Of a DNA stretch of 32,022 bases, positions 30,262 to 32,022 are shown in pieces. This DNA comes from Alphaproteobacteria bacterium (GTDB lineage Bacteria > Pseudomonadota > Alphaproteobacteria > Micavibrionales > Micavibrionaceae). Position numbers and translations under genes: made by a program. Location of the stretch: contig JALZUF010000202.1 in NCBI GenBank assembly GCA_023301785.1, positions 1 to 32,022 on the forward strand, written 5' to 3'. Each line of letters opens with the position of its first letter. Within the stretch, counting starts at the first letter, position 1. The notes under the pieces were generated by a model that ran no database searches, was not told the DNA's origin, and saw only the letters and a list, made by a program, of their open reading frames with translations.

Positions 30262-31008
30262 TTAACTGGCCTTAGCAATGCCTACAAAATCTTCGGCTTT
30301 TAATGATGCCCCGCCAATAAGCGCCCCATTAACGTTCTTCACACCAAAAATCTCTTTGGCATTGGCTGGTTTGACTGATCCACCGTATAAAATACGCACA
30401 TTGTTAAAGTCTTCGATTTTTTCAGTCAATTTGGCACGTATGAAGTTATGCATATCTTCAATGTCTGCTTTAGTTGCGGTTTTTCCTGTACCGATCGCCC
30501 AAACAGGCTCGTACGCAATAACAGTGTTAGATGCGGTTGCTGTTTCTGGCAAAGAGCCAAAAAGTTGTTTTTCAACAATAGCTTTTTCTTCCCCCGCTTC
30601 ACGCTCTGCTTCCGTTTCACCAACACATATAATAGATGTCATGCCATTTTCATTGGCCATAAAGGCTTTTTGTTTAATGAGCATATCGCTTTCGCTGTAA
30701 TATGAACGACGCTCACTATGCCCTAAAATAACATGGGAACAATTGACGTCTCGCAGCATTGGTGCAGAAATATCACCAGTGTAAGCACCATTCTCAAATG
30801 GGGAGCAATCTTGTGCACCCAGTGATACCGCCATAGATAGCTCAGCTTGAACAGGCACTATATGATGTGATGATGGGCAAACCAAAAAATCGTTATTTTC
30901 TAACAATTGCGCGTCATTTTGTACTTCAGCCACAATATTGTGCGCCAATCCAACAGCGTCTTTAAGGTTGCCATTCATTTTCCAGTTACCAGCGATTAAA
31001 TTTTTCAT
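30262..31008 (-). CDS. tpiA: Triosephosphate isomerase
   Basis: TpiA interconverts dihydroxyacetone phosphate and glyceraldehyde 3-phosphate in glycolysis and gluconeogenesis. The 248-residue protein has all catalytic residues: K10 in AGNWKMNG, H97 in ILGHSERR and E167 in AYEPVWAIGTG, plus the phosphate-binding ILYGGSVKP and GALIGGASL. It is divergent from the PpiD-like gene, with a 109-bp gap, and 73 bp ahead of lipoprotein 2. Confidence 0.98.
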   Translation of the reverse strand: MKNLIAGNWKMNGNLKDAVGLAHNIVAEVQNDAQLLENNDFLVCPSSHHIVPVQAELSMAVSLGAQDCSPFENGAYTGDISAPMLRDVNCSHVILGHSERRSYYSESDMLIKQKAFMANENGMTSIICVGETEAEREAGEEKAIVEKQLFGSLPETATASNTVIAYEPVWAIGTGKTATKADIEDMHNFIRAKLTEKIEDFNNVRILYGGSVKPANAKEIFGVKNVNGALIGGASLKAEDFVGIAKAS

Positions 31009-31041
31009 GTCTATAACGTCTCATCCTTGTTGTTCTTGGTG

Positions 31042-31070
31042 TTGCTCTTAACCTAAGCTCCTCTTATAGT
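31042..31070 (+). promoter_or_regulatory. Sigma-70-like promoter for the PpiD-like gene
   Basis: TTGCTC (31042-31047) and TATAGT (31065-31070) with a 17-bp spacer lie about 48 bp before the ATG at 31118, in the divergent gap with tpiA. An AGGA ribosome site precedes the ATG by 8 bases. Confidence 0.55.
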
Positions 31071-31117
31071 GTTATCAGAATTTTTTGCAAGTATGAGAAA
31101 AAGATAGGAATTATTTT

Positions 31118-32022
31118 ATGTTATCAGCACTACGTAACGGCGCTAAAAAAGGTTTTTTTAAATACATTCTGCTGGGGCTTCTGGTTCTAGCTGGGGGTGG
31201 CTTGGTCTTTACAGACGTGGGTGGTTTCTTCCGCGGCGGTGTTGGAAACAACCTTGTTGCCAAAGGTAAAAATATAGAAATCAGTACGATGCAGTTTGAT
31301 CGCACCGTGCGTCGTATTTTGTCGCGTCAAGGGATGAGTCCTCAAGAAGCTTATAATCTAGGCATGATCAACCAAATCCTTAATGGTGAAGTGCAAACAC
31401 AAATCCTTACAAGAGAAGCCCAAGACTTAGGTGTCGCAATTAATGACAAGGTTGTCATGGCGCATATTTCCAAAATTGCCGAGCCACTTGCTCAAAATGG
31501 TGTCAGTAAAAGAGAAGCTCTTCAGCAAGTCCTTAATTCTCAAGGGATCTCCGAAGGTGAATTTATCCAAGCCATCCGTCAGGAAATGGGTAACACCCTC
31601 TTCCGCTCCGCAATAATAAGCGACGATGTCGGAATTTCTCGCGCTCAAGCTGAAGACTTATACCAATACCAAAATGAAATTCGTGATGCACGTGGTTTTG
31701 TTTTAAGCAATAAATTTGCTAAGATTGAACAAGAGGCTTCAGACGAAAATCTTCAAAAATATTATGAAGCAAATAAGGCAGATTTCCTAATTTCTGAAAA
31801 ACGTAACATCACTGTAGCAACTTTGAAAAAAGAAATGCTTCAGGATAAAGTCGAAATTACAGATGAAGAGCTAAAAGCAGCTTACGCTGAAAATCTTGAA
31901 ACATACAAAAAACCTGAGCGTCGTAAATTAAGCCAAGCTATCATTGACCGTCAGACAGATGCTCAAGAAGTGGTAAAAAAGCTTAATAAAGGTAACAGCT
32001 TGAAAAAAGCAGTTAAGACCGT
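31118..32022 (+). CDS. ppiD: PpiD/SurA-type periplasmic folding factor (3' end cut off by window edge)
   Basis: I translated the plus strand from the ATG at 31118; about 301 residues are inside the window and the frame is open at the edge. A basic N-terminus (LRNGAKKGFFK) is followed by one helix (about 15-32), so the protein is anchored in the inner membrane with a periplasmic body, the PpiD layout. The body begins with a SurA-N-like helical domain: STMQFDRTVRRIL, LNGEVQTQILTREAQDLGVAI, ISEGEFIQAIRQEM. It goes on with EITDEELKAAYAENLETYKKPERRKLS, a typical start of the region before a parvulin domain. The isomerase domain itself would lie beyond the window. The neighbour tpiA is the usual alphaproteobacterial partner. 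Confidence 0.88.
   Translation, partial: MLSALRNGAKKGFFKYILLGLLVLAGGGLVFTDVGGFFRGGVGNNLVAKGKNIEISTMQFDRTVRRILSRQGMSPQEAYNLGMINQILNGEVQTQILTREAQDLGVAINDKVVMAHISKIAEPLAQNGVSKREALQQVLNSQGISEGEFIQAIRQEMGNTLFRSAIISDDVGISRAQAEDLYQYQNEIRDARGFVLSNKFAKIEQEASDENLQKYYEANKADFLISEKRNITVATLKKEMLQDKVEITDEELKAAYAENLETYKKPERRKLSQAIIDRQTDAQEVVKKLNKGNSLKKAVKT

Overview
The window looks like chromosomal DNA of a fairly AT-rich alphaproteobacterium. The marker features are a fused ispDF gene, the NtrY/NtrX pair, an E1-beta pyruvate dehydrogenase subunit with its own lipoyl domain, an FtsB-like protein next to pdhA, and the neighbourhood trkA / D-amino acid transaminase / hfq / hflX. kdsA and several envelope proteins fit a Gram-negative cell with Kdo-containing LPS. 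I cannot fix the genus; a Micavibrio/Rhodospirillales-like lineage is only a guess.

Layout. (1) 1-8160, minus strand: ntrY-ntrX-trkA-D-AAT-HAD phosphatase-hfq-hflX, with hflX cut by the window edge. (2) 8253-10415, plus strand: ispDF-pgpA-cinA/pncC, overlapping tail to tail with the next block. (3) 10390-20760, minus strand: ftsB, then pdhA-sseB-like-pdhB-pdhC, a PiT-like membrane protein, lpdA, a PH-domain membrane protein, lipA, an EamA transporter and ratA/COQ10. (4) 20761-21929: an AT-rich island with a long leader, a cluster of palindromes and a plus-strand lipoprotein whose sequence reminds me of phage-encoded lipoproteins. (5) 21930-25985, minus strand: two unknown proteins, kdsA, a membrane-anchored unknown and eno. 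(6) 26067-26609, plus strand: a small exported probable beta-barrel. (7) 26606-31008, minus strand: tpiA, two lipoproteins, secG, pyrG. (8) From 31118, plus strand: a PpiD/SurA-type periplasmic foldase, cut by the right edge.

Read right to left, the backbone (ppiD, tpiA, secG, pyrG, kdsA, eno, ftsB, pdhABC, lpd, lipA, ratA, cinA, ispDF, ntrYX, hfq, hflX) matches, as I recall it, a long conserved alphaproteobacterial gene order. Against it, accessory genes stand out: two lipoproteins, a beta-barrel, two unknowns including an oxygenase-like protein, an anchored unknown, the phage-like lipoprotein, an SseB-like gene inside the pdh operon, and PiT-like, PH-domain and EamA proteins. The dusB-ntrB-ntrC block that often lies between ispDF and ntrY is absent.

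Functionally the core joins lower glycolysis (tpiA, eno) to the pyruvate dehydrogenase complex and its lipoate maturation (lipA, lpdA). It adds isoprenoid, phospholipid, Kdo and CTP synthesis, protein export and folding, and post-transcriptional or nitrogen/redox-type regulation (hfq, ntrYX). No tRNA, rRNA, CRISPR array, transposase or integrase was seen.
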